Part shown: positions 50,243 to 60,628 of the stretch, in pieces
How positions within the stretch are numbered: the stretch's first letter is position 1
How the letters are laid out: each line of letters begins with the position of its first letter
Source: Rutidosis leptorrhynchoides
Taxonomy: Eukaryota; Streptophyta; Magnoliopsida; Asterales; Asteraceae
NCBI RefSeq assembly: GCF_046630445.1
Contig: NC_092333.1
Location: forward strand, 711,589,001-711,653,000
Length of the DNA: 64,000 nt
Direction: 5' to 3'
The notes under the pieces: model-generated
Told to the model about the DNA's origin: nothing
Seen by the model: only the letters and a program-made list of their open reading frames with translations
Database searches by the model: none
Made by a program: the position numbers and the translations under genes

Positions 50243-50437
50243 GTTGGTCTTAGAGAACCAGAAAATTTGCATTAGTGTGTCTTATAGAGTTTGTTAGGAT
50301 GCATTAGTGAGTCTGGACTTCGACCGTGTTTTCTTTAAAAATGATTGCTTAACATTTTTGTTGGAAACTATATATTTTTAACATATGAATATTATGTGAT
50401 ATATTAATCTCTTAACGTGTTTGATATTATGTGATAG

Positions 50438-51052
50438 ATGTCTACCTCTAGAACAAGTCCCATTGACTCACCTAATAATAATGACGAGTCAAATATAAAT
50501 TGGAATGATTCGTGGACTGATTCACAAGTTCCCGAAGAGGAACCGGAAGAAGAGTCGGAACCGGAAGAAGAATCGGAACCGGAAGAAGAATCGGAACCGG
50601 ATGAAGAAATAGAACCGGTGGGGGAAATAATAAAACGGTTAAGTAAAAGAAAATCCTCAACCAACCGACCAAGGTTAATTATGGTCAATGGTGTTTCCGC
50701 CAAGGAAGCAAAATATTGGGAGGATTACCAATTCTCCGATGAATCGGATTCCGACGAGAATTCCGATGATGTTATAGAAATTACCCCAACTGAATTTAAA
50801 AAGGCAAAAGAAAATAATAAGGGAAAGGGCATAAAAACAGAGAAATCTAATTCCAACCCCGATGAACTTTATATGTATCGTCAACCCCCGAAGTCCTTAA
50901 GTTGTAACAATGACCCGGGAACCTCTAAACCACCAGGTTTTTCTAAACCAATGTGGACAACGACGGCTCGTATTAGGGGAACATCATATATCCCTAGAAA
51001 CTTGGCAAAACGAACCAAAACCAAAGAAGAAGAAACGAGCGAGTCGGAATAA
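50438..51052 (+). CDS. Extra ORF-1 of element E2: acidic 204-aa protein
   Basis: Lies about 200 bases after the primer site, first in the element. It starts MSTSRTSPIDSPNNNDES and contains about four repeats of a 7-residue EPEEESE-like unit (residues about 28-53), a basic patch KRLSKRKSSTNRPR, a conserved-looking SAKEAKYWEDYQF segment, an acidic SDESDSDENSDDV run, and a polar basic C-terminus. No known domain or membrane segment is seen; it is largely predicted-disordered by composition. The same ORF exists in E3 with 12 amino-acid changes. Element D has a Ser/Asp-rich ORF at the same place, so a leader ORF may be an old feature of this group. Function unknown. Confidence 0.75.
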   Translation: MSTSRTSPIDSPNNNDESNINWNDSWTDSQVPEEEPEEESEPEEESEPEEESEPDEEIEPVGEIIKRLSKRKSSTNRPRLIMVNGVSAKEAKYWEDYQFSDESDSDENSDDVIEITPTEFKKAKENNKGKGIKTEKSNSNPDELYMYRQPPKSLSCNNDPGTSKPPGFSKPMWTTTARIRGTSYIPRNLAKRTKTKEEETSESE

Positions 51053-51188
51053 GATAGTTGTATTCGTGTGGTGTAATATATGTAATATAGTGTTCTTATG
51101 CTTTATGATATATGTAAAAATTGCTTGTATTAATAAGTATTTTTTTATGAATCTAACTCTTGTCTATTTTACAGTTTAAAAACACAAA
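51053..51188 (+). other. Spacer between the two extra ORFs of E2
   Basis: AT-rich 136 bases ending TATTTTACAGTTTAAAAACACA just before the ATG at 51189. CTATTTTACAG reads as a plausible plant 3' splice site (T-rich, then ACAG); the equivalent in E3 is identical up to ACAGT. It could let the F-box ORF be translated from a spliced transcript. No experiment supports this. Confidence 0.35.
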
Positions 51189-51872
51189 ATGGATAGACAA
51201 CCCAATATTTTAAGAGACCTACCCGGAGACATGATTGATGAAATCTTGTCTAGAGTCGGCCAGAATTCCTCGGCACAACTATTTAAGGCGAGATCAGTTT
51301 GTAAGACATTCGAAGAACGTTCCAAGAATGTCTTGGTTTATAAGAGACTTTCATTTGAAAGATGGGGGATATCACATTGGGAAACCCATAAGTTACGATG
51401 TGTTTACTTTGACGCATATATTGCGGGGAACCCAAATGCTATTTTACGCAACGGGTTAAGAAATTATTTTGACTCAATATATCCGAATATTGGACTTCGT
51501 GATTTAGAAAAAGCGGCTAACATGCAACATAAAGAAGCATGTTATGCTTACGGATTAGTAATGTTCGCTTCTCACCAAAGTGAGAACAAGAACATCGGGC
51601 TACAACTATTAAACAAAACGTTTCCACAAGTGACGGAGTCGGTAATTGGGGTAAGAAATGAGGTTTTTAGATTATTACGGGACTGTTGGACATTACGTAA
51701 CCCTCGTCCCTTTGACGACGTTACAACACGCTGTCTTATCAACGGCCATAACGGTTATGTTCCACAAGACCAAGGATGGGAAGTAATCCTAGTAAAACCA
51801 GAATGCATGACTTGTTTCTGGACGTATGAATTACGTGTCTTTATTGCCTTTGCTGAACGACTTGTGTACTAG
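51189..51872 (+). CDS. Extra ORF-2 of element E2: F-box protein, At2g35280-like
   Basis: 227 residues with an N-terminal F-box: ILRDLPGDMIDEILSRVGQN, then LFKARSVCKTFEERSKNVLV (about residues 7-48), keeping the LP..hhhEILSRV and W/F-R-VCK-F pattern that binds SKP1. The middle has RDLEKAANMQHKEACYAYGL and a following NIGLQLLNKTF, like the Sel1-type helical repeat of plant At2g35280/At1g67623-type F-box proteins, and the C-terminus has a PECMTCFWTYELRVF cysteine motif also seen in that group. It lies between the 5' LTR and gag in the element's own sense. The homologous ORF in E3 differs by three residues. In plants such proteins are substrate adaptors of SCF ubiquitin ligases. The target here is unknown. 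It is most likely a captured host gene, apparently intronless. Confidence 0.88.
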   Translation: MDRQPNILRDLPGDMIDEILSRVGQNSSAQLFKARSVCKTFEERSKNVLVYKRLSFERWGISHWETHKLRCVYFDAYIAGNPNAILRNGLRNYFDSIYPNIGLRDLEKAANMQHKEACYAYGLVMFASHQSENKNIGLQLLNKTFPQVTESVIGVRNEVFRLLRDCWTLRNPRPFDDVTTRCLINGHNGYVPQDQGWEVILVKPECMTCFWTYELRVFIAFAERLVY

Positions 51873-52213
51873 CTAGAATTATCTTCACAACTATCTTGTA
51901 TCAAAGTTATTGTGTGCTATATTTCATGCTTTATGTAAAATAAGCGGTATTGTAAGTTTGTAAAATATTGTATAAAATTTTGAACGCGAAATATTATTAT
52001 AATCAGTTTTTCATATAGAATTGTAGTAGTTGAATTGTATATTAGCTACTAAGTATGAACTTAACGGGTAGGTACTACCCGAATTTAAACTTATAAAACG
52101 CTAATATGAAGAAAAAGCTTTTATAAATGAGTTCATATTATGCTACGAAATACTATTAACTACTCTTAATATTCTGTATGATTAACTTGTTCCATTTGAC
52201 TATTTTGAAGGAA
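51873..52213 (+). other. Spacer between F-box ORF and gag-pol of E2
   Basis: About 340 AT-rich bases with no ORF; contains AACGGGTAGGTACTACCCGAA (about 52,058-52,082), an imperfect palindrome around GTAGGTACTAC that is also present in E3. Confidence 0.5.
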
Positions 52214-55200
52214 ATGGCACCGACTACTCGACACACCGTGAATATGAATGAAGAGGAATTCCGTACTTTTCTAGCTTCAAACATAGCCGCAGTACAGGCT
52301 GCGCTACATACCAACAATAACCTTGGATCTAGCAATACAGGAAATCGTGTAGGATGCACCTACAAAGAATTCACTGCCTGCAAACCTTTGGAATTTGATG
52401 GAACCGAAGGACCGATCGGATTGAAACGGTGGACCGAGAAGGTCGAATCGGTGTTTGCCATAAGTAAGTGTACTGAAGAGGACAAAGTGAAGTACGCTAC
52501 GCATACCTTCACAGGTTCTGCGTTAACATGGTGGAATACCTATCTAGAGCAAGTGGGACAAGACGATGCGTACGCACTACCGTGGTCAGCATTCAAGCAC
52601 TTGATGAACGAGAAGTACCGTCCCAGAACCGAGGTCAATAAGCTCAAGACAGAACTTAGAGGGTTACGAACCCAAGGATTTGATATTACCACGTACGAAA
52701 GACGATTCACAGAATTGTGCCTATTGTGTCCGGGAGCATTCGAAGATGAGGAAGAGAAGATCGACGCATTTGTGAAAGGATTACCGGAAAGAATCCAAGA
52801 AGATATAAGTTCACACGAGCCCGCCTCTATACAGCAGGCATGTAGAATGGCTCACAAACTAGTGAACCAGATTGAAGAAAGAATTAAAGAACAGACTGCT
52901 GAAGAGGCCAATGTGAAGCAAGTCAAAAGAAAGTGGGAGGAAAACGGTGATAAGAATCACCAATTCAACAACAACAGCAATTACAACAATAATCGCAACA
53001 ATTATCCCAACAATCGCAACATCAATCGCAACTACAACAAACGGCCCAACAACAACAACAACAACAACAGCAACTACAACAATCATCCCAACAACAATAA
53101 TAACCGCAACAACAACAACAATCAGAAGCAGCTATGCCAAAGGTGTGAAAAGTATCACTCGGGGTTCTGCACCAAATTTTGCAACAAGTGTAAAAGAAAT
53201 GGTCATAGCGCGGTGAAGTGTGAGGTCTACGGACCAGGGGTTAATAGAACGAAAGGAACAAATGGTGTCGGAACGAGTAATGGCGGAGCAAGTAGTGTCG
53301 GAGCAAGTTATGCCAATGTAGTTTGTTATAAATGTGGAAAACTGGGCCACATTATTAGAAATTGCCCGAACCAAGAGAACACGAATGGACAAGGCCGCGG
53401 AAGAGTTTTCAATATTAATGCGGCAGAGGCACAGGAAGACTCGGAGCTTGTTACGGGTACGTTTCTTATTGACAATAAATCTGCTTACGTTTTATTTGAT
53501 TCGGGTGCGGATAGAAGCTATATGAGTAGAGATTTTTGTGCTAAATTAAGTTGTCCATTGACGCCTTTAGATAGTAAATTTTTACTCGAATTAGCAAATG
53601 GTAAATTAATTTCAGCAGATAATATATGTCGGAATCGAGAAATTAAACTGGTTAGCGAAACATTTAAGATTGATTTGATACCAGTAGAGTTAGGGAGTTT
53701 TGATGTGATAATCGGTATGGACTGGTTGAAAGAAGTGAAAGCAGAGATCGTCTGTTACAAAAATGCAATTCGCATTATACGAGAAAAAGGAAAACCCTTA
53801 ATGGTGTACGGAGAAAAGGGCAACACGAAGCTACATCTTATTAGTAATTTGAAGGCACAAAAACTAATAAGAAAAGGTTGCTATGCTGTTCTAGCACACG
53901 TCGAGAAAGTACAAACTGAAGAAAAGAGCATCAATGATGTTCCCATTGCAAAAGAATTTCTCGATGTATTTCCGAAAGAATTACCGGGATTACCCCCACA
54001 TCGATCCGTTGAATTTCAAATAGATCTTGTACCAGGAGCTGCACCAATAGCTCGTGCTCCTTACAGACTCGCACCCAGCGAGATGAAAGAACTGCAAAGC
54101 CAATTACAAGAACTTTTAGAGCGTGGTTTCATTCGACCAAGCACATCACCGTGGGGAGCTCCTGTTTTGTTTGTCAAGAAGAAAGATGGTACATTCAGGT
54201 TGTGTATCGACTACCGAGAGTTGAACAAACTTACCATCAAGAACCGCTACCCACTACCGAGAATCGACGACTTATTTGATCAACTACAAGGCTCGTCTGT
54301 TTATTCAAAGATTGACTTACGTTCCGGGTATCATCAAATGCGGGTGAAAGAAGATGATATTCCAAAGTCTGCTTTCAGAACACGTTACGGTCATTACGAG
54401 TTTATGGTCATGCCGTTTGGCTTAACTAATGCACCAGCTGTGTTCATGGACCTTATGAACCGAGTGTGTGGACCATACCTTGACAAGTTTGTCATTGTTT
54501 TCATTGATGACATACTTATTTACTCAAAGAATGACCAAGAACACGGTGAACATTTGAGAAAGGTGTTAGAAGTATTGAGGAAGGAAGAATTGTACGCTAA
54601 GTTTTCAAAGTGTGCATTTTGGTTGGAAGAAGTTCAATTCCTCGGTCACATAGTGAACAAAGAAGGTATTAAGGTGGATCCGGCAAAGATAGAAACTGTT
54701 GAAAAGTGGGAAACCCCGAAAACTCCGAAACACATACGCCAGTTTTTAGGACTAGCTGGTTACTACAGAAGGTTCATCCAAGACTTTTCCAGAATAGCAA
54801 AACCCTTGACTGCATTAACGCATAAAGGGAAGAAATTTGAATGGAATGATGAACAAGAGAAAGCGTTTCAGTTATTAAATAAAAAGCTAACTACGGCACC
54901 TATATTGTCATTGCCTGAAGGGAATGATGATTTTGTGATTTATTGTGACGCATCAAAGCAAGGTCTCGGTTGTGTATTAATGCAACGAACGAAGGTGATT
55001 GCTTATGCGTCTAGACAATTGAAGATTCACGAACAAAATTATACGACGCATGATTTGGAATTAGGCGCGGTTGTTTTTGCATTAAAGACTTGGAGGCACT
55101 ACTTATATGGGGTCAAAAGTATTATATATACCGACCACAAAAGTCTTCAACACATATTTAATCAGAAACAACTGAATATGAGGCAGCGCAGGTGGATTGA

Positions 55201-55395
55201 ATTGTTGAATGATTACGACTTTGAGATTCGTTACCACCCGGGGAAGGCAAATGTGGTAGCCGATGCCTTGAGCAGGAAGGACAGAGAAACCATTCGAGTA
55301 AAATCTATGAATATAATGATTCATAATAACCTTACTACTCAAATAAAGGAGGCGCAACAAGGAGTTTTAAAAGAGGGAAATTTAAAGGATGAAAT
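52214..55395 (+). pseudogene. E2 gag-pol (fossil), cut by E3
   Basis: Starts [20 protein letters not shown] (the upstream in-frame ATG at 52178 is less likely). Domains in order: Ty3 gag core ([33 protein letters not shown]), an Asn-rich low-complexity linker (about 52,960-53,130), two CCHC knuckles [14 protein letters not shown] (53,179) and [14 protein letters not shown] (53,325), aspartic protease LFDSGADRS (about 53,495), RT ([20 protein letters not shown] to [11 protein letters not shown], about 54,140-54,530), RNase H ([34 protein letters not shown], about 54,935-55,280). Continues into the integrase linker until E3. No other break noticed. Confidence 0.93.
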
Positions 55396-58300
55396 TGTAG
55401 TGACCCGAACTTTTCCATGTTTATATATATTAATTGAGATTGATATTTACATGATTCAATGTTTCCAACATGTTAAGCAATCAAACTTGTTAAGACTTGA
55501 TTAATTGAAATAGGTTTCATATAGACAATTGACCACCCAAGTTGACCGGTGATTCACGAACGTTAAAACTTGTAAAAACTATATGATGACATATATATGG
55601 TTATATATATAGTTAACATGATATTATGATAAGTAAACATATCATTAATTATATTAACAATGAACTACATATGTAAAAACAAGACTACTAACTTAATGAT
55701 TTTGAAACGAGACATATATGTAACGATTATCGTTGTAACGACATTTAATGTATATATATCATATTAAGAGATATTCGTACATCATAATATCATGATAATA
55801 TAATAATTTAAAATCTCTTTTGATATTATAAACATTGGGTTAACAACATTTAACAAGATCGTTAACCTAAAGGTTTCAAAACAACATTTACATGTAACGA
55901 CTAACGATGACTTAACGACTCAGTTAAAATGTATATACATGTAATGTTTTAATATGTATTCATACACTTTTGAAAGACTTCAAGACACTTATCAAAATAC
56001 TTCTCCTTAACAAAAATGCTTACAATTACATCCTCGTTCAATTTCATCAACAATTCTACTCGTATGCACCCGTATTCGTACTCGTACAATACACAGCTTT
56101 TAGATGTATGTACTATTGGTATATACACTCTAATGATCAGCTCTTAGCAGCCCATGTGAGTCACCTAACACATGTGGGAACCATAATTTGGCAACTAGCA
56201 TGAAATATCTCATAAAATTACAAAAATATGAGTAATCATTCATGACTTATTTACATGAAAACAAAATAACATATCCTTTATATCTAATCCATACACCAAC
56301 GACCAAAAACACCTACAAACACTTTCATTCTTCAATTTTCTTCATCTAATTGATCTCTCTCAAGTTCTATCTTCAAGTTCTAAGTGTTCTTCATAAATTC
56401 CAAAAGTTCTAGTTTCATAAAATCAAGAATACTTTCAAGTTTGCTAGCTCACTTCCAATCTTGTAAGGTGATCATCCAACCTCAAGAAATCTTTGTTTCT
56501 TACAGTAGGTTATCATTCTAATACAAGGTAATAATCATATTCAAACTTTGGTTCAATTTATATAACTATAACAATCTTATTTTAAGTGATGATCTTACTT
56601 GAACTTGTTTTCGTGTCATGATTCTGCTTCAAGAACTTCGAGCCATCCAAGGATCCATTGAAGCTAGATCCATTTTTCTCTTTTCCAGTAGGTTTATCCA
56701 AGGAACTTAAGGTAGTAATGATGTTCATAACATCATTCGATTCATACATATAAAGCTATCTTATTCGAAGGTTTAAACTTGTAATCACTAGAACATAGTT
56801 TAGTAAATTCTAAACTTGTTCGCAAACAAAAGTTAATCCTTCTAAATTGACTTTTAAAATCAACTAAACACATGTTCTATATCTATATGATATGCTAACT
56901 TAATGATTTAAAACCTGGAAACACGAAAAACACCGTAAAACCGGATTTACGCCGTCGTAGTAACACCGCGGGCTGTTTTGGGTTAGTTAATTAAAAACTA
57001 TGATAAACTTTGATTTAAAAGTTGTTATTCTGAGAAAATGATTTTTATTATGAACATGAAACTATATCCAAAAATTATGGTTAAACTCAAAGTGGAAGTA
57101 TGTTTTCTAAAATGGTCATCTAGACGTCGTTCTTTCGACTGAAATGACTACCTTTACAAAAATGACTTGTAACTTATTTTTCTGACTATAAACCTATACT
57201 TTTTCTGTTTTGATTCATAAAATAGAGTTCAATATGAAATCATAGCAATTTGATTCACTCAAAACGGATTTAAAATGAAGAAGTTATGGGTAAAACAAGA
57301 TTGGATAATTTTTCTCATTTTAGCTACGTGAAAATTGGTAACAAATCTATTCCAACCATAACTTAATCAACTTGTATTGTATATTATGTAATCTTGAGAT
57401 ACCATAGACACGTATACAATGTTTCGACCTATCATGTCGACACATCTATATATATTTCGGAACAACCATAGACACTCTATATGTGAATGTTGGAGTTAGC
57501 TATACAGGGTTGAGGTTGATTCCAAAATATATATAGTTTGAGTTGTGATCAATAATGAGATACGTATACACTGGGTCGTGGATTGATTCAAGATAATATT
57601 TATCGATTTATTTCTGTACATCTAACTGTGGATAACTAGTTATAGGTTACTAACGAGGACAGCTGACTTAATAAACTTAAAACATCAAAATATATTAAAA
57701 GTGTTGTAAATATATTTTGAACATACTTTAATATATATGTATATATTGTTATAGGTTCGTGAATCAACAGTGGCCAAGTCTTACTTCCGACGAAGTAAAA
57801 ATCTGTGAAAGTGAGTTATAGTCCCACTTTTAAAATCTAATATTTTTGGGATGAGAATACATGCAGGTTTTATAAATGATTTACAAAATAGACACAAGTA
57901 CGTGAAACTACATTCTATGGTTGAATTATCGAAATCGAATATGCCCCTTTTTATTAAGTCTGGTAATCTAAGAATTAGGGAACATACACCCTAATTGACG
58001 CGAATCCTAAAGATAGATCTATTGGGCCTAACAAACCCCATCCAAAGTACCGGATGCTTTAGTACTTCAAAATTTATATCATATCCGAAGGGTGTCCCGG
58101 AATGATGGGGATATTCTTATATATGCATCTTGTTATTGTCGGTTACCAGGTGTTCACCATATGAATGATTTTTATCTCTATGTATGGGATGTGTATTGAA
58201 ATATGAAATCTTGTGGTCTATTGTTACGATTTGATATATATAGGTTAAACCTATAACTCACCAACATTTTTGTTGACGTTTAAAGCATGTTTATTCTCAG

Positions 58301-58643
58301 GTGAATATTAAGAGCTTCCGCTGTCGCATACTTAAATAAGGACAAGATTTGGAGTCCATGCTTGTATGATATTGTGTAAAAACTGCATTCAAGAAACTTA
58401 TTTTGTTGTAACATATTTGTATTGTAAACCATTATGTAATGGTCGTGTGTAAACAGGATATTTTAGATTATCATTATTTGATAATCTACGTAAAGCTTTT
58501 TAAACCTTTATTGATGAAATAAAGGTTATGGTTTGTTTTAAAATGAATGCAGTCTTTGAAAAACGTCTCATATAGAGGTCAAAACCTCGCAACGAAATCA
58601 ATTAATATAGAACGTTTTTAATCAATAAGAACGGGACATTTCA
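55396..58643 (+). repeat. E3 5' LTR (3,248 bp)
   Basis: Same ends as E1 and E2 LTRs and colinear with them, somewhat shorter. Confidence 0.94.
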
Positions 58644-58645
58644 GT

Positions 58646-58657
58646 TGGTATCCGAGC
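58646..58657 (+). other. E3 primer binding site
   Basis: TGGTATCCGAGC two bases after the LTR. Confidence 0.75.
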
Positions 58658-58852
58658 GTTGGTCTTAGAGAACCAGAATTTTGCATTAGTGTGTCTTATC
58701 GAGTTTGTTAGGATGCATTAGTGAGTCTGGACTTCGACCGTGTTTACTTGAAAAATGATTGCTTAACAAATTTTGTTGGAAACTATATATTTTTAACATG
58801 TGAATATTATGTGATATATTAATCTCTTAACGCGTTTGATATTATGTGATAG

Positions 58853-59467
58853 ATGTCTACCTCTAGAACAAGTCCCATTGACTCACCTAATAATAATGAA
58901 GAGTCAAATGTAAATTGGAATGAGTCGTGGACTGATTCACAAGTTCCCGAAGAGGAACCGGAAGAAGAGTCGGAACCGGAAGAAGAATCGGAACCGGAAG
59001 AAGAATCGGAACCGGATGAAGAAATAGAACCGGTGGCGGAAATAATAAAATGGTTAAGTAAAAGAAAATCCTCAACCAACCGACCAAGGTTAATTATGGT
59101 CAATGGTGTTTCCGCTAAGGAAGCAAAATATTGGGAGGATTACCAATTCTTCGATGAATCGGATTCCGACGAGAATTCCGATGATGTTATAGAAATTACC
59201 CCAACTGAATTTAAAAAGGTAAAAGAAAATAATAAGGGAAAGGGCATAAAAATAGAGAAATCTAATTCCAACCCCGATGAACTTTATATGTATCGTCAAC
59301 CCCCGATGTCCTTAAGTTGTAACATTGACCCGGGAACCTCTAAACCACCAGGTTTTTCTAAACCAATGTGGATCACGACGGCTCGTATTAGGGGAACATC
59401 ATATATCCCTAGAAACTTGGCAAAACGAACCAAAACCGAAGAAGAAGAAACAAGCGAGTCGGAATAA
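58853..59467 (+). CDS. Extra ORF-1 of element E3: acidic 204-aa protein
   Basis: Same length, position and layout as the E2 copy: EPEEESE-type repeats, basic KRKSSTNRPR patch, SAKEAKYWEDYQF and the SDSDENSDD run. My count is 12 amino-acid differences and only 2 silent differences from E2, a pattern of relaxed constraint, in contrast to the neighbouring F-box ORF. Function unknown. Confidence 0.75.
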   Translation: MSTSRTSPIDSPNNNEESNVNWNESWTDSQVPEEEPEEESEPEEESEPEEESEPDEEIEPVAEIIKWLSKRKSSTNRPRLIMVNGVSAKEAKYWEDYQFFDESDSDENSDDVIEITPTEFKKVKENNKGKGIKIEKSNSNPDELYMYRQPPMSLSCNIDPGTSKPPGFSKPMWITTARIRGTSYIPRNLAKRTKTEEEETSESE

Positions 59468-59603
59468 GATAGTTGTATTCGTGTGGTGTAATATATGTAA
59501 TATAGTGTGCTTATGCTTTATGATATATGTAAAAATTGCTTGTATTAATAAGTATTTTTTTATGAATCTAACTCTTGTCTATTTTACAGTATAAAAACAC
59601 AAA

Positions 59604-60287
59604 ATGGATAGACAACCCAATATTTTAAGAGACCTACCCGGAGACATGATTGATGAAATCTTGTCTAGAGTCGGTCAGAATTCTTCGGCACAACTATTTA
59701 AGGCGAGATCAGTTTGTAAGACATTCGAAGAACGTTCCAAGAATGTCTTGGTTTATAAGAGACTTTCGTTTGAAAGATGGGGGATATCACATTGGGAAAC
59801 CAATAAGTTACGATGTGTTTACTTTGACGCATATATTGCGGGGAACCCAAATGCTATTTTACGCAATGGGTTAAGAAATTATTTTGACTCAATATATCCG
59901 AATATTGGACTTCGTGATTTAGAAAAAGCGGCTAACATGCAACATAAAGAAGCATGTTATGCTTACAGATTAGTAATGTTCGCTTCTCACCAAAGTGAGA
60001 ACAAGAACATCGGGCTACAACTATTAAACAAAACGTTCCCACAAGTGACGGAGTCGGTAATTGGGGTAAGAAATGAGGTTTTTAGATTGTTACGGGACTG
60101 TTGGACATTACGTAACCCTCGTCCCTTTGACGACGTTACAACACGCTGTCTTATCAACGGCCATAACGGTTATGTTCCACAAGACCAAGGATGGGAAGTA
60201 GTCCTAGTAAAACCAGAATGCATGACTTGTTTCTGGACGTATGAATTACGTGTCTTTATTGCCTTTGCTGAACGACTTGTGTACTAG
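59604..60287 (+). CDS. Extra ORF-2 of element E3: F-box protein, At2g35280-like
   Basis: 227 residues, open throughout, with F-box (LPGDMIDEILSRVG, ARSVCKTFEERSK), Sel1-like middle (DLEKAANMQHKEACYAY) and CMTCFWTYEL C-terminus. Nine nucleotide differences from the E2 copy by eye: six silent, three amino-acid changing, none in the core F-box. Same order relative to LTR, acidic ORF and gag-pol as in E2, so the gene was already part of the element before these two insertions. It would act, if made, as an SCF adaptor in nucleus or cytosol; substrate unknown. Confidence 0.88.
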   Translation: MDRQPNILRDLPGDMIDEILSRVGQNSSAQLFKARSVCKTFEERSKNVLVYKRLSFERWGISHWETNKLRCVYFDAYIAGNPNAILRNGLRNYFDSIYPNIGLRDLEKAANMQHKEACYAYRLVMFASHQSENKNIGLQLLNKTFPQVTESVIGVRNEVFRLLRDCWTLRNPRPFDDVTTRCLINGHNGYVPQDQGWEVVLVKPECMTCFWTYELRVFIAFAERLVY

Positions 60288-60628
60288 CTAGAATTATCTT
60301 CACAACCATCTTGTATCAAATTTATTGTATGCTATATTTCATGCTATATGTAAAATAAGCGGTATTGTAAGTTTGTAAAATATTGTGTAAAAGTTTGAAC
60401 GCGAAATATTATTATAATCAGTTTTTCATATAGAATTGTAGTAGTTGAATTGTATATTAGCTACTAAGTATGAACTTAACGGGTAGGTACTACCCGAATT
60501 TAAACTTATAAAACGCTAATATGAAGAAAAAGCTTTTATAAACGAGTTCATATTATGCTACAAAATACTATTAACTACTCTTAATATTCTGTATGATTAA
60601 CTTGTTCCATTTAACTATTTTGAAGGAA
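60288..60628 (+). other. Spacer between F-box ORF and gag-pol of E3
   Basis: About 340 AT-rich bases equivalent to 51873-52213, including the same GGGTAGGTACTACCCG palindrome (about 60,481-60,496). No ORF. Confidence 0.5.

Larger units (their letters stand above)
46800..55395 (+). mobile_element. Element E2: Ty3 (Tekay/Del-like) retrotransposon with F-box ORF, cut by E3
   Basis: Family E element: 5' LTR (46800-50228), primer site, acidic ORF (50438-51052), F-box ORF (51189-51872) and gag-pol (52214-55395), interrupted in the RNase H to integrase linker by E3. Domain order PR-RT-RH, then integrase, and RT motifs ([30 protein letters not shown]) place it in the Tekay/Del chromovirus group. Visible coding parts look whole apart from the E3 insertion. 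It is inserted in the 5' LTR of F. Confidence 0.93.

Noticed and set aside
50404-50703. Ser/Gly-rich minus-strand frame over the acidic ORF (also at 58819-59103)
   Set aside because: Antisense of the GAA/GAG/TCG repeats; the plus-strand frame has the position, start and conservation of a real ORF.
51189-51872. F-box ORF as an ordinary host gene next to transposons
   Set aside because: The same ORF occurs in two element copies at the same offset from LTR, acidic ORF and gag, so it travels with the element.
52859-53086. Valine-rich minus-strand and Thr/Ile-rich plus-strand frames over the Asn-rich gag linker (also at 61274-61739)
   Set aside because: Shadow frames of the low-complexity AAC/AAT repeats in the real gag frame.
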